From Candidatus Eisenbacteria bacterium (GTDB lineage: Bacteria; Desulfobacterota; Binatia; DP-6): a stretch of DNA of 64,000 bases. The notes under the pieces are model-generated. The model was not told where the DNA came from, ran no database searches, and was given only the letters and a program-made list of their open reading frames with translations. Each line of letters starts with the position of its first letter. The first letter of the stretch is position 1. Position numbers and translations under genes: made by a program. Location of the stretch: assembly GCA_035577985.1 (NCBI GenBank), contig DATJZY010000022.1:1-64000 (forward strand). Reading direction: 5' to 3'. Positions 43,511 to 53,762 of the stretch are shown here, piece after piece.

Positions 43511-45712
43511 ATGTCGCGCGTGGCGCTCGTCGGGCTCGCCTTGCTGGCGATCGTCGCGAGCGCCTGGCTCGCCGGGGTGCGGCCACACCGCGACACGCCG
43601 CCCGAGGAGCCGCCGCGCACGCGCCACCTCACACCGGACGGATCGCCCGTCTACACCAATCGTCTTGCGACCGAGCAGAGTCCCTATCTCCGCCAGCACG
43701 CCCACAATCCCGTGGACTGGTATCCGTGGGGCGACGAAGCGTTCGCGAAAGCGCGCGCGGAGCATAAGCCCATCCTCCTCTCGGTCGGCTACTCCACCTG
43801 TCACTGGTGCCACGTGATGGAGGAGGAGTCGTTCGAGGACGAGGAGATCGCGGGCTACATGAACGCGCACTACGTGGCGATCAAGGTCGACCGCGAGGAG
43901 CGGCCCGACGTCGACGCCGTCTACATGAACGCGGTGCAGCTCATGACGCACGGGGGCGGCGGCTGGCCGATGACCGTGTGGCTCACGCCCGATCGCCGCC
44001 CGTTCTACGGCGGCACGTACTTCCCGCCGCGCGCCGGCGCGCGCGGCATGCAGGTCGGCTTCCTCGAGCTGCTGCAGCGTCTCGCCGACGAGTACGCGAA
44101 GGATCCGAGTCAGGTCGAGATCGCCGCGAGCGACGTCGCGGGACGCCTGGAGATGCTGGCGGCCGCACCCGGTGACGCCGGCGCGCCGGACGCGCGCACG
44201 CTGGCCGCGGCCTACGACGAGATCGCGCCGACGTTCGACGCGGAGCACGGCGGTTTCGGGTCACGCCCGAAGTTCCCTCGCCCGGCGCAGCTCCAGCTCC
44301 TGCTCCGCCACTACCGCCGTACCGGTGACGCGACGGCGCTCGCCATGGTCGTGCGCACGCTCGACGCGATGGCGATCGGCGGCATCCACGACCACGTCGG
44401 GGGCGGATTCCACCGCTACGCCACCGACGAGGCCTGGCGCGTGCCGCACTTCGAGAAGATGCTCTACGACAACGCGCTCATCGCCGTCGCGTACCTCGAG
44501 AGCTGGCAGGCGACCGGACGCGAGGACTACGCCGACGTCGCCCGCACGACCCTCGCCTATCTCGAGCGCGACATGCAGGCGCCTGGCGGCGGCTTCTTCG
44601 CGGCGAGCGATGCCGACAGCGACGGTGAGGAGGGCAAGTACTTCCTCTGGACGGCGCCCGAGGTCGCCGCGGTGGTCGGCCCCGAGCGCGCGCGCCTCGT
44701 GACGGCCTACTTCGACGTGCACGACCGGCCGACGACCCTCGCGACGCCCACCCCCCTCGGCGAGGTCGCGGGGGCGCAGCGGACACATATAGAGGAGGCG
44801 TACCGCGAGCTCGGCGAGGCGCGCCGCCTCCTGCTGGGCGCCCGCTCCCGCCGTGTCGCCCCGCACGTCGACCGCAAGGTGGTGGTCGGGTGGAACGGCC
44901 TCGCGGTCTCCGCGTTCGCGCGCGCCGGGGCCGCGCTCGGCGACCCCCACTCGACCGACGTCGCGCGGCGGACCGCCCAGACGCTGCTGGACACGCGCCG
45001 CGGCGGTCGTCTTCCGCGCTACCTCATCAATGGGGACGCTCGGGGCGATGGGTACCTCGACGACCATGCCTTTCTCGTCGCGGGGCTGCTCGACCTCTTC
45101 GAGGCGACCTCCGACCCGCATTGGCTCATCGAGGCCATCGCGCTGCAGCAAGTGCTCGACGACCGCTTCGCCGATCCGGACGGCGGCTACTTTCTCACCG
45201 CCGCCGGCGACGAGGCGCTGCTCACGCGCGAGAAGCCGGACTACGACGGGGCGGAGCCGACGGGGAACTCGGTCGCGCTGTCGAACTTGCTCCGCCTCCA
45301 CGAGCTCACGACCGACGACCGCTACCGCGAGCGCGCCGCGGCGCTCCTCAAGTCCTTCGCCATGGTGCTCGCGCACCAACCGAGCGACCTGCCGCAGATG
45401 TTGGTCGGTCTCGACTTCGCGCTCGGGCCGGTGAAGGAGATCGTCCTCGTCGCCCCCGGCGACGGCGCGGCGGTCCAGGCGTTCGCCGACCGCCTGACGG
45501 CGTCGTTCATCCCGAACCACGTGCTGGTCGTCGTCGCGGGCGGCGCTCCGCCCGCCGCGCTCGCGCGGGCCGTGCCGTTCGTCGCGGAGAAGCCGCCGCT
45601 CGGCGGAAAACCGACGGCGTACGTGTGCGAGCGTCACGTCTGCAAGCTGCCGGCGACCGACGTGGATGCATTCGCGCTGCAGCTCGGTGTGACGTCCGCC
45701 ACCGCACCGTGA
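43511..45712 (+). CDS. YyaL/DUF255 protein: thioredoxin-like plus (alpha/alpha)6 barrel
   Basis: A 733-residue member of the spermatogenesis-associated protein 20 / YyaL family. The conserved N-terminal stretch [20 protein letters not shown] leads to a thioredoxin-like domain with CxxC ([15 protein letters not shown]). A long helical barrel resembling glycoside hydrolases follows ([11 protein letters not shown]-like segment [46 protein letters not shown] region). Here an N-terminal hydrophobic helix ([17 protein letters not shown]) anchors or exports it, while many homologues are cytosolic. Its molecular function is not established. Confidence 0.9.
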   Translation: MSRVALVGLALLAIVASAWLAGVRPHRDTPPEEPPRTRHLTPDGSPVYTNRLATEQSPYLRQHAHNPVDWYPWGDEAFAKARAEHKPILLSVGYSTCHWCHVMEEESFEDEEIAGYMNAHYVAIKVDREERPDVDAVYMNAVQLMTHGGGGWPMTVWLTPDRRPFYGGTYFPPRAGARGMQVGFLELLQRLADEYAKDPSQVEIAASDVAGRLEMLAAAPGDAGAPDARTLAAAYDEIAPTFDAEHGGFGSRPKFPRPAQLQLLLRHYRRTGDATALAMVVRTLDAMAIGGIHDHVGGGFHRYATDEAWRVPHFEKMLYDNALIAVAYLESWQATGREDYADVARTTLAYLERDMQAPGGGFFAASDADSDGEEGKYFLWTAPEVAAVVGPERARLVTAYFDVHDRPTTLATPTPLGEVAGAQRTHIEEAYRELGEARRLLLGARSRRVAPHVDRKVVVGWNGLAVSAFARAGAALGDPHSTDVARRTAQTLLDTRRGGRLPRYLINGDARGDGYLDDHAFLVAGLLDLFEATSDPHWLIEAIALQQVLDDRFADPDGGYFLTAAGDEALLTREKPDYDGAEPTGNSVALSNLLRLHELTTDDRYRERAAALLKSFAMVLAHQPSDLPQMLVGLDFALGPVKEIVLVAPGDGAAVQAFADRLTASFIPNHVLVVVAGGAPPAALARAVPFVAEKPPLGGKPTAYVCERHVCKLPATDVDAFALQLGVTSATAP

Positions 45713-45776
45713 AGCTGCAGCATGTGCGGCGGCACTCCCTTCGGCACCGCGCGGGCGAGCGACTTGCTAGCCGAGT

Positions 45777-47423
45777 ATGCGAGCACGCAGCGGCTGGTGG
45801 GCAATCGTCTGTGCGGTCGGGCTTTTACTGGTCGCGGGTGACGTAGGAGCGTCGGCCCCGGTCTTCCCGGGCGTCATTACCACGACGGTCCCGAGCGCGG
45901 ACTCGGATCTCCCGATCCCGGACAACGGCTCGCTCGTGACGGTGCTGACGAGCGACGTCGCTGGCCAGGTCATCGACGTCGATCTCCACGTCGACATCAC
46001 CCATACCTCCGCGGACAACCTCGACATCTTCCTCGTGTCGCCGTCCGGCATCACCGTGACGATGACCACCGACAACGGCGCCGCCAACGACGACGTGTTC
46101 GCCGACACCACCTTCGACGACCAGGCCATGGGGACGCCCAGCGCACCCAACGTGCGGAACTTCACGTTCACGAACCTCCTCGCGACCGGGCCGATCCAGC
46201 CCGAAGGGGCCATGGGCGCCTTCGTCGGCGAGCCCGCGGCGGGCCCGTGGGCGCTCGTCGTCATCGACGACACGAACGGCAGCACGGGCATGCTGCACAA
46301 CTGGTCGCTCACCTTCACGACGCTCTCGTCGCTGCCGCCGCCGGCGCCCGTGGCCACCTTCGACGGCCCGGGCGGCAACATCCCGGACAACAACGCCACC
46401 GGCTTCGCGTCGACGATCGGCGTCTCCGGCCTCGGCGCCCATCTCCTCGACGTCGACGTCACGGTCTCGATCACCCACAACCGTGGCGGCGACATCGACC
46501 TCTTTCTCACCTCGCCGTCCGGCCGGCGGATCGACCTCGTCACGGACATCGGCGGCAACAACGTCGACCTCTACAAGGGCACCACCTTCGACGACAGCGC
46601 GCCGGTCGCGATCGGCGATGCGACGGTTCCCACCAGTCCGAACCCGTTCACGGCCGTCGTCCCGGAGGGCGCGCTCGGCGGGTTCATCGGCGAGGATCCG
46701 AACGGCACGTGGACGCTCACCGTCGTCGACGACACCGGCGGCGTGACGGGCAGCCTCGACAGCTGGCAGCTCCACATCACGACGCCCGCCGCGTGCGGCG
46801 ACGGAGTCGTCGGCCCGGGCGAGGCCTGCGACGACGGCAACGGCACCGACGGCGACGGCTGCGATCACAACTGCACCGTCTCGGTGTGCGGCAACGGCAT
46901 CGTCGGTCCGCCCGCCGAGGAGTGCGACGACGGCAACACGGTGGACGGCGACGGCTGCTCGAGCGCGTGCCGGCTCCCGGAGGCGGTGTGCGACGACTGC
47001 CAGGACAACGACGGCAACGGCCGCGCCGACGCGGCCGATCCGGGCTGCGCCGAGGGCGCGATGTCGCTGCACCGCTCGAACGCGTCGACCAAGGGTACGC
47101 TCACCATGCGCGGCGACGTGCCGATGCCCGACGGTGCCGGCGGCCCCGTGATCGTCGTCTTCGGTGACGGCAACGGCCCGATCATCTGCGCCGGCCTGGG
47201 CGACGCGGTGAAGAAGGGTAAGAAGCTCATCGCGTCGGGGACCGTCGGCAACGGCAAGGTCACCGTCGCGGTGCGCGGCGGGCTCGTCACCGTGAAGGGA
47301 CGCGGCCTCGATCTCTCCGCGCTCGACGACGCCAACGTCAATGTCGGCGTATCGATCGGCGGTCATCGCTTCGCGGGGGGCGGAGTCTTCCGCACTCGCG
47401 GCAGCAAACGCCTCTATCCGTAG
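45777..47423 (+). CDS. Secreted protein with two P-domains and Cys-rich repeats
   Basis: A 548-residue exported protein. After the signal peptide come two tandem P/Homo-B domains (about 30-185 and 195-335), each with the pattern DNLDIFLVSPSGITVTM or GDIDLFLTSPSGRRIDLV and a closing WALVVIDDTNGSTGMLHNWS or WTLTVVDDTGGVTGSLDSWQ. Two Cys-rich repeats follow (CGDGVVGPGEACDDGN and CGNGIVGPPAEECDDGN). A C-terminal beta region with KKGKKLIASGTVGNGKVTVA is last. P-domains usually accompany a subtilisin-like protease, but none is present here. A scaffold, adhesin or sorting role is a guess. Confidence 0.85.
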   Translation: MRARSGWWAIVCAVGLLLVAGDVGASAPVFPGVITTTVPSADSDLPIPDNGSLVTVLTSDVAGQVIDVDLHVDITHTSADNLDIFLVSPSGITVTMTTDNGAANDDVFADTTFDDQAMGTPSAPNVRNFTFTNLLATGPIQPEGAMGAFVGEPAAGPWALVVIDDTNGSTGMLHNWSLTFTTLSSLPPPAPVATFDGPGGNIPDNNATGFASTIGVSGLGAHLLDVDVTVSITHNRGGDIDLFLTSPSGRRIDLVTDIGGNNVDLYKGTTFDDSAPVAIGDATVPTSPNPFTAVVPEGALGGFIGEDPNGTWTLTVVDDTGGVTGSLDSWQLHITTPAACGDGVVGPGEACDDGNGTDGDGCDHNCTVSVCGNGIVGPPAEECDDGNTVDGDGCSSACRLPEAVCDDCQDNDGNGRADAADPGCAEGAMSLHRSNASTKGTLTMRGDVPMPDGAGGPVIVVFGDGNGPIICAGLGDAVKKGKKLIASGTVGNGKVTVAVRGGLVTVKGRGLDLSALDDANVNVGVSIGGHRFAGGGVFRTRGSKRLYP

Positions 47424-47604
47424 ACGTACGCGCCGACCGTCACGCGCGCGACACGATGACGGTACGAGCCTTGCTCCCTCTCTCATCGTCATGCGTACGA
47501 ACCTGGACACGGCGACCCGCAACTCGTTCACGAACGGCCACACCGTTCCTGCACAATTTTCGTCGCCATGTCGGAGGTCACACGCCTTGCTGCGGGGGTC
47601 GGAC

Positions 47605-50034
47605 ATGCGAATGAGTGGCTGGTTTCGTCAAGTTTTTCGCGGTTCCGTCGGTCTGATGTCGCTGCCGACGCTGGCGGCGTGCATCGGCGTTCTCGGCGTC
47701 ACGCTGGTGGCGGCGACGCCTGCCGCAGCGGACCTCACGGCGTCGTACGACGGTACGTTGTCGATGCCGAAGATGGGTGAAGACGCGATCGCGGCCGGCG
47801 GCATCATGCAGGCCGGCGGCTCGCTCACCGGTACGGTCGCCATCAACGCGACGACCGCCGGCGTGACGGGCCTCTACTCCGTCACCGGCTCCATCAAGGG
47901 CTCGCGCTTCAAGTTCACGGGCGCGAGCGACAAGGGCGTGACGCTCAGCTGGAAGGGCAAGGCGAGCGGCGACTCCGCGCTCAGCGGCAAGGCGAAGCTC
48001 AAGGGCACGGGCGTCCGCGCCAAGGGCTCGCTCTCGATGAGCAAGCGCGCCGACCAGCCGAACACCGATCCGCCGCAGACCTGCGACAGCGACTTCTTCA
48101 CCGGGCAGGTGATGGGGCGCGTGCTCACGACCTGCGCCGGCTGCCACGTAGTGGGCGGCGCGGCCGAGCACACGACGCTTCGGATCACACTGACCGATCC
48201 GCTCGCCACGCAGGCGAGCGTCGCGCTGCACATCAACAAGGACGACCCCGATCACTCGCGCATTCTCGACAAGCCGCTCACGATCCTGCCGCACGCCGGC
48301 GGGCTGCGGCTCGTCGCAGGCAGCGAGGAGGAGGGGATCCTCCGTCAGTGGGCGCACCTCGTCGCCGCCGGCCAGCAGTGCGGCGGTCCCGCCGACACCC
48401 CGATGGTGGCGATGAACTCGACGGATCTCCTCGTGCGCGCGGCCATGGACCTCGAGGGCAAGCGCCCGGCGCCCGCGGAGCTCGACGCGATCGAGGCCAA
48501 CGCGAGCAGCTACGAGTTCTTCGTCGACCAGTACCTCCACTCGCCCGAGTTCATCGAGCGCGTGAAGGACGCCTACGACGACGCCCTCCTGGTGCGCCGC
48601 GAGGACTTCACCGACGAAGCGCGTGACGAGACCGCCGCCATCTACGGCGAGGCGCTCGAGCTGATCGCCTATATCGTCAAGAACGACCGGCCGTTCACCG
48701 AGGTCGGCACCGCCGACTACACGGTCGCGAACGACCTCTTCCAGCGCGACATGAGCCGCATGCCGTACCAGATGGAGCCGGTCGTCGGCTCCGAGTGGCA
48801 GCCCACGCACTACCTCGATGGGCGGCCGCACGCGGGGCTGCTCTCGACGAGCGCCTTCTACGAGGTGTGGGACACGAACAACACGAACATCAACCGCCGG
48901 CGCGCGAACCGCTGGTCGATCGTGTTCCACTGCTACAACTTCCTCGACACCCCGGTCGACGTGACCCGCAACGTCGACAACAACAACGCCGGCGCGGTGC
49001 TCTCGGCCGTGACGACGCGCTCGGACTGCAAGGCCTGCCACGATCGGCTGGATCCACTCGCCTCGTTCCTCTTCCCGACCGACAACGCGACCGGGCTGGA
49101 GGAAGGCGACGGAACGAACTTCCGCACCGACTTCTTCAACGGCAACGCCGAGCGCTGGCGCACCGCGAACAAGCGGCCGCCCGCGGTCTACGGCATGCCC
49201 GGCACGAGCCTGAAGGACATGGGGCGCCTGCTGGTCCAGGACGACAAGTTCGCGCAGTGCCAGACGCAGCGCGCCTTCCAGATGCTCTTCCTGCGCAAGC
49301 CGAAGACGGCGCACGAGATCACGCTGGCGAACCAGATCGCCGAGCAGTGGAAGACGGCGGACAACTACAACTTCCGCCAGCTCGTGAAGCGCTGGATGAT
49401 GTCCGACGCGTACACGCAGCGGCCGGAGAACAACGACCCCGACTGGGTGCGCCGCGCGTCGCCCGAGCGGCTCGAGACGCTCGTCCAGGATCTCACGGGC
49501 TTCCTCTGGACGCGGGCGCCCGAGAACGACGAGGATGACGCCGATCCGAACTCGGATCCGCCGCGCATGGCGCCGGTGCCGCTCCTCACGACCGAGGAGA
49601 ACGCGTTCAAGATCATCCTGGGCAGCATCAACGGCGTCAGCGTGACGGGCCGGTCGACGAGCCTCAACGCTTCGGTCGTCACGGTGCAGCGCAAGGTCGC
49701 GGCCATGGCTGCGGACTACGTCGTGACGAACGACCTCCTCCTGCCCGACGGGCAGCGCAAGCTCCTGAACGGCGTCACGGGCGCCGAGGATCCGGCGACG
49801 AGCGAGGCCACGATCCGCGCGGCCATCGCCGCCATCTCGCGGCGCCTCTACGGCGACACGGTCGACCCCAACGGGTCGGACGTCAGCAACTGGTTCCAGC
49901 TCTACCGCAATCTCTACGCAGATCAGTCGCAGGCCGGCACGGGCAGCGGCCAGGTGCCCGGCACGCAGGGCGTGCGCGCGTGGCGCGGCCTGCTCGTGGC
50001 GATGCTGCGCAGCCCGAAGATCGTCATCTACTAG
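47605..50034 (+). CDS. Secreted dihaem DUF1588/DUF1592-type protein
   Basis: An 809-residue exported protein. The ATG at 47605 precedes a long signal (LPTLAACIGVLGVTLVAATP AAA region). An N-terminal beta-rich module at 40-160 contains repeated GSLTGTV/KGKASG strands. Two c-type haem sites follow, CAGCH (177-181) and CKACHD (475-480). The architecture between and after them resembles the DUF1592/DUF1588 proteins common in Planctomycetes, which are always paired with DUF1501 proteins. That partner is encoded 31 bases downstream. Electron transfer is likely; the substrate is unknown. Confidence 0.8.
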   Translation: MRMSGWFRQVFRGSVGLMSLPTLAACIGVLGVTLVAATPAAADLTASYDGTLSMPKMGEDAIAAGGIMQAGGSLTGTVAINATTAGVTGLYSVTGSIKGSRFKFTGASDKGVTLSWKGKASGDSALSGKAKLKGTGVRAKGSLSMSKRADQPNTDPPQTCDSDFFTGQVMGRVLTTCAGCHVVGGAAEHTTLRITLTDPLATQASVALHINKDDPDHSRILDKPLTILPHAGGLRLVAGSEEEGILRQWAHLVAAGQQCGGPADTPMVAMNSTDLLVRAAMDLEGKRPAPAELDAIEANASSYEFFVDQYLHSPEFIERVKDAYDDALLVRREDFTDEARDETAAIYGEALELIAYIVKNDRPFTEVGTADYTVANDLFQRDMSRMPYQMEPVVGSEWQPTHYLDGRPHAGLLSTSAFYEVWDTNNTNINRRRANRWSIVFHCYNFLDTPVDVTRNVDNNNAGAVLSAVTTRSDCKACHDRLDPLASFLFPTDNATGLEEGDGTNFRTDFFNGNAERWRTANKRPPAVYGMPGTSLKDMGRLLVQDDKFAQCQTQRAFQMLFLRKPKTAHEITLANQIAEQWKTADNYNFRQLVKRWMMSDAYTQRPENNDPDWVRRASPERLETLVQDLTGFLWTRAPENDEDDADPNSDPPRMAPVPLLTTEENAFKIILGSINGVSVTGRSTSLNASVVTVQRKVAAMAADYVVTNDLLLPDGQRKLLNGVTGAEDPATSEATIRAAIAAISRRLYGDTVDPNGSDVSNWFQLYRNLYADQSQAGTGSGQVPGTQGVRAWRGLLVAMLRSPKIVIY

Positions 50035-50065
50035 ACCAATCGTGCGCGACGAAAGGGAACGAGCC

Positions 50066-51355
50066 ATGTGGACGTGGAAAGAGGCAATGACGAGGCGTAG
50101 CGTGCTGCAGCTCGGGCTCTCCACTGCGGCCCTCATGACGATGCCCCCCTTGCGGTGGCTCGCCAACGCCGACCCCCTGCACCCGCACTTTCTGGTCATG
50201 CTGATCGCCGACGGCGGCTGGGATCCGACCCAGGCGCTCGACGTGCACGACCCGCTCGACATGACGGACGGCGTCGACGTCGACGTGCCCCAGGCGATCT
50301 CGGGGCTGCCCCCGTCGCAGATCGCGACCGCCGGCGGCATCACCTACATGTCGAATCCGACGACCCGGCCCAACGTCGACACCTTCTTCAACACCTGGGC
50401 GAGCAAGACCGCGGTCGTGAACGGCATCGGGACCCGCTCGACGTCGCACGACCAGAGCCGGCAGCTCGTCCTCACGGGCTACCTCGATCCGACGCGCGCC
50501 GACTTCGCGGTGATGGCGGCGCACAAGAACGGCACCGACATGCCGCTGCCCCACCTCCTTCTCTCGGGGCAGAGCTTCGGTGGCCAGTTCGCCGGCCTCT
50601 CCGGACGCCTCGGCGGCCAGATGGGCACGGCGATCGCGTACAACCGCGTGGGCACGAACAGCGCCCTCGCGGTCTCCGCGCTCGGCGAGGCATACGTCCA
50701 ACAGGCGCTCGAGTGGGAACGCCTCCACGCGGAGGCGGGTCCCTCGAGCGCCGTCAGCGGCAAGCTCGAGGCCTACCACGACGCCAACGGCCGCGCGGAC
50801 AAGCTCACGCGGCTCGCCGGCGCCCTCAGCCTCAACCAGAACAGCGGCCAGCAGCTCGCGACCTCGCTCGGCAACGCGTTCAAGAGCGGCCTCACGACGA
50901 GCGTCACGGTGAACCCGTTCGGCGGCTTCGACACGCACACCGACAACACCCAGCAGAACAACAGCTGGGACCGCGTCTTCAGCTACGTGAACGGGCTGGT
51001 GACCGGGCTCTCGACCCAGTCGGGTCTGCTCGCACCGAGCCTCCTCGACGAGACGACCGTCGTCGTCTGCTCCGAGTTCGGCCGCACGCCCCAGCTGAAC
51101 GGCGACAACGGGAAGGACCATCACCCGTGGACGTCGATGCTGATCGTCGGCAAGGGCGTGCGGGGCGGCGTGTCGCTCGGGATGACCGACAGCACGCAGG
51201 AAGGCGTCAAGGTCAACTTCTCGACCGGCGCGCCCGACAACGGCGGCATGATCCTCGACGTCACGAACATGGTGGCGGGGCTCGTGACCCTCATGGGCGC
51301 GAACTCCTCGGACTATCTCCCGACGGTGACGCCGTTCACCGCCATGATCGCCTGA
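50066..51355 (+). CDS. Tat-exported DUF1501 protein
   Basis: A 429-residue protein with a twin-arginine signal (MTRRSVLQLGLSTAALMTMP), so it is folded before export. The DUF1501 family belongs to the alkaline phosphatase/sulfatase-like fold. Segments FNTWASKTAVVNGIGTRSTS HDQ, FGGFDTHTDNTQQNNSW, CSEFGRTPQLNGDNGKDHHP and IVGKGVRGG are its usual metal-site motifs. The ATG at 50066 is preferred; a GTG at 50042 adds eight residues. It is encoded right after the dihaem protein, the pairing known from many Planctomycetes and Verrucomicrobia. Confidence 0.88.
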   Translation: MWTWKEAMTRRSVLQLGLSTAALMTMPPLRWLANADPLHPHFLVMLIADGGWDPTQALDVHDPLDMTDGVDVDVPQAISGLPPSQIATAGGITYMSNPTTRPNVDTFFNTWASKTAVVNGIGTRSTSHDQSRQLVLTGYLDPTRADFAVMAAHKNGTDMPLPHLLLSGQSFGGQFAGLSGRLGGQMGTAIAYNRVGTNSALAVSALGEAYVQQALEWERLHAEAGPSSAVSGKLEAYHDANGRADKLTRLAGALSLNQNSGQQLATSLGNAFKSGLTTSVTVNPFGGFDTHTDNTQQNNSWDRVFSYVNGLVTGLSTQSGLLAPSLLDETTVVVCSEFGRTPQLNGDNGKDHHPWTSMLIVGKGVRGGVSLGMTDSTQEGVKVNFSTGAPDNGGMILDVTNMVAGLVTLMGANSSDYLPTVTPFTAMIA

Positions 51356-51371
51356 AGAAGGCGCCCCCGCC

Positions 51372-53603
51372 GTGTCCCGTCGCTTCCACCAGTCGCTCGC
51401 GCTCGCCCTCGCACTTGCAAGTGCGGGGGCGCCGCGCATTGCTCGCGCCGTGCTCGACACCCCAGGGTTCCGCGCAGTAGCCGTCGCGCAGACCGCCTAT
51501 CCGATCTCGGCGATCGCCGTCGCCCCCGACGGCCGGATGTTCGCCGCCATCCAGGCCCTCGGCCAGACGTCGGGCACGACGCCCGGCACGGCCGAGATCC
51601 GCGTCTTCTCCAACTACAAGTCGGCCGACGGCTCGACGCTCGACACCGGCGCGGTGTGGGCGACGATCGACGGCGTGCGCGCCACGACGAACGAGGAAGG
51701 CGTCCTCGGCATCGCGCTCGCCCCCGACTTCGCGAGCTCGAAGCTCGTCTACGTCTACCTCACGACGAACGACGAGACCGTCAACCAGCACATCCGCGTC
51801 TACCACGAGAACGACCAGGGCACGGGCGACCTCCAAGGCGTCGTGCAGACGTCGCTCGAGCCGCCCACCGAGTCGACCACCCGCAACGGCGGGCACATGG
51901 CGTTCGGCGTCGACGGCTGCCTGCTCGCCAGCATCGGCGACAACGGCAGCGGCAACCGCTGGAACGCCCAGCTCTTCAGCGGCACCGACCCGATCCAGGG
52001 CACCGAGAACACCGCCCTCTGCACGAACGTCTGCCTCGGCGCGTCGGAGTACCCGGCGCGCACCGTCATGAACAACGGCGCGCCGAACTTCGCGGGCAAG
52101 GTGCTGCGGATGGAGGTGCAGGGCGCCGCGGCGGCCGTCCCGGCCCCCGGCAATCCGTTCTCGGGTGCGCCGTTCGTCTACGGCACGGGTCTGCGCAATC
52201 CCGCCGGCGTCGCCGTGCATCCGCTGACCGGCCAGGTCTACGTCACCGACCGCAGCGACACGCTGCAGGCCGAGATCGACCTCGTCTCGTCCGGGAGCAA
52301 CCAGGGCTGGCCCTGCCTCGAAGGCGCCGGCGTTGCGAGCTCGGGCGTTGCCGGATGCCTCTCGGGGCACCCGGCGAGCGACGTCTATGCGAACCATTCG
52401 ACGTGGGCCCACCCCATCGTCGCGCACACGGGCAACCCGGTCGTGAGCGGGGTCACCGCCTACACCGGTCTCGCCTACCCCGACCAGTTCTACGGCGACG
52501 TCTTCTATCTGCTGCGCGACAGCGCGCGGATCTACCGCATCGACCTCCAGCCGCCGTGCTTCATGCCGTCGGGCACCGAGCTCGCGCCGCTCATCTTCCA
52601 CGACTCGAACAACGACAACGACTTCCGCGCCATCTACGACATCGACGGCGACGGCGACTTCGACACCATCAACCTGCAGGTGCTGACGGCGATCACGCAG
52701 GGCCCGAGCCCGATCGGCAAGGACACCCTCTACGTCGCGGGCAAGCAGGGCACCGGCTTCACCGACGACTCGGTCGTCTATCGGATCGAGTACGCGACCA
52801 CCTACACGCCGTACTCCGGTCCGACGGGCCGCGTGCCCGACAGCTGCTTCGCCGGCATCGACAACCCGTTCGCGCATCCCGCGTGCCTCAGCGCCGGCGG
52901 TCCGTGCCAGGGCCAGCCCGACGGGACGTCGTGCGACGACGGCAACACCTGCAACGGCAACGAGACGTGTCAGGGCGGCGTCTGCCAGCATGGCTCCAAC
53001 GCCGCCGACGGCACGGGCTGCGCGGCCGTGGACGGCTGCCACGCGGCGGGGTCGTGCTCGGGCGGAGCCTGCGTCACCGGTCCCGCGCTGCCCGACGGCA
53101 CGCCGTGCCCCGACGGCGACGCCTGCAACGGTACGGAGACCTGCGCCGCCGGCGTCTGTCAGGCGGCGGCCGTCGCCGCGCCGCAGGCGCTCAACGTGAA
53201 CTCGATCGTCATGAAGGGCGGTGGGATCACCGTCAGCGGCGAGGTATTCCCCTCGGCGCCGATGGCGCTCTCGACGACGGACGACGTCGTGCTCACCGTC
53301 GACAACGGCCCGCTGCTCTTCTCGAGCACGCTCACCCACCCCGAGACCGACACGCGGTGGCTGAAGTCGAAGCCTCCCATCCTCTTCAAGTACAAGGACG
53401 CCTCCGGCAGCGCCGGTGGCCTGAAGCAGCTCCAGCTGAAGCAGCACGGCTCTGCCTTCGCGCTCAAGGCGAAGGGCAAGAACAACCAGCTGCTGACGTT
53501 CGGCGGCGGTGGGATCGCCGCCAAGCTGGTGCTCGGCAACCAGTGCTACTCCGCGTCGGTCACCTGCTCGAAGAAGGGCAAGGGCTTCCGCTGCACACCC
53601 TGA
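51372..53603 (+). CDS. Secreted PQQ-type sugar dehydrogenase propeller with Cys-rich C-terminus
   Basis: A 743-residue exported protein with a GTG start 16 bases after the DUF1501 gene. After the signal peptide comes a glucose/sorbosone dehydrogenase propeller to about 480 (NEEGVLGIALAPDFASSKLV; GGHMAFGVDGCLLASIGDNG; GLRNPAGVAVHPLTGQVYVT). Three Cys-rich repeats follow (CDDGNTCNGNETCQGGVC; CHAAGSCSGGAC; CPDGDACNGTETCAAGVC). The shared beta module closes the protein (ILFKYKDASGSAGGLKQLQL; NNQLLTFGGGG). In the other dehydrogenase at 41.6 kb the same module is N-terminal, so the parts are shuffled. Confidence 0.87.
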   Translation: MSRRFHQSLALALALASAGAPRIARAVLDTPGFRAVAVAQTAYPISAIAVAPDGRMFAAIQALGQTSGTTPGTAEIRVFSNYKSADGSTLDTGAVWATIDGVRATTNEEGVLGIALAPDFASSKLVYVYLTTNDETVNQHIRVYHENDQGTGDLQGVVQTSLEPPTESTTRNGGHMAFGVDGCLLASIGDNGSGNRWNAQLFSGTDPIQGTENTALCTNVCLGASEYPARTVMNNGAPNFAGKVLRMEVQGAAAAVPAPGNPFSGAPFVYGTGLRNPAGVAVHPLTGQVYVTDRSDTLQAEIDLVSSGSNQGWPCLEGAGVASSGVAGCLSGHPASDVYANHSTWAHPIVAHTGNPVVSGVTAYTGLAYPDQFYGDVFYLLRDSARIYRIDLQPPCFMPSGTELAPLIFHDSNNDNDFRAIYDIDGDGDFDTINLQVLTAITQGPSPIGKDTLYVAGKQGTGFTDDSVVYRIEYATTYTPYSGPTGRVPDSCFAGIDNPFAHPACLSAGGPCQGQPDGTSCDDGNTCNGNETCQGGVCQHGSNAADGTGCAAVDGCHAAGSCSGGACVTGPALPDGTPCPDGDACNGTETCAAGVCQAAAVAAPQALNVNSIVMKGGGITVSGEVFPSAPMALSTTDDVVLTVDNGPLLFSSTLTHPETDTRWLKSKPPILFKYKDASGSAGGLKQLQLKQHGSAFALKAKGKNNQLLTFGGGGIAAKLVLGNQCYSASVTCSKKGKGFRCTP

Positions 53604-53625
53604 GGCCGGCCGGCGCGGTGGCGTA

Positions 53626-53648
53626 GCGAGACGATACGATCGTTTCGC
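53626..53648 (+). terminator. Stem-loop after the sugar dehydrogenase gene
   Basis: GCGA-G-ACGAT pairs with ATCGT-T-TCGC around the loop ACG, giving ten pairs including one G-T wobble. It lies 23 bases after the stop. No T-run follows, so it is at best a weak or Rho-assisted terminator, or it protects the 3' end of the message. Confidence 0.35.
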
Positions 53649-53762
53649 GCCGACCCGGGCCGCCCCGCCGGAACTGCCCGTCCCGACTGGAGGATCCGCC
53701 CGGGAACCTCCGGCACGCCGCTCGCATCCAAGGAGCCGAGGTCAGGCGTAAGACGAGTAGGA

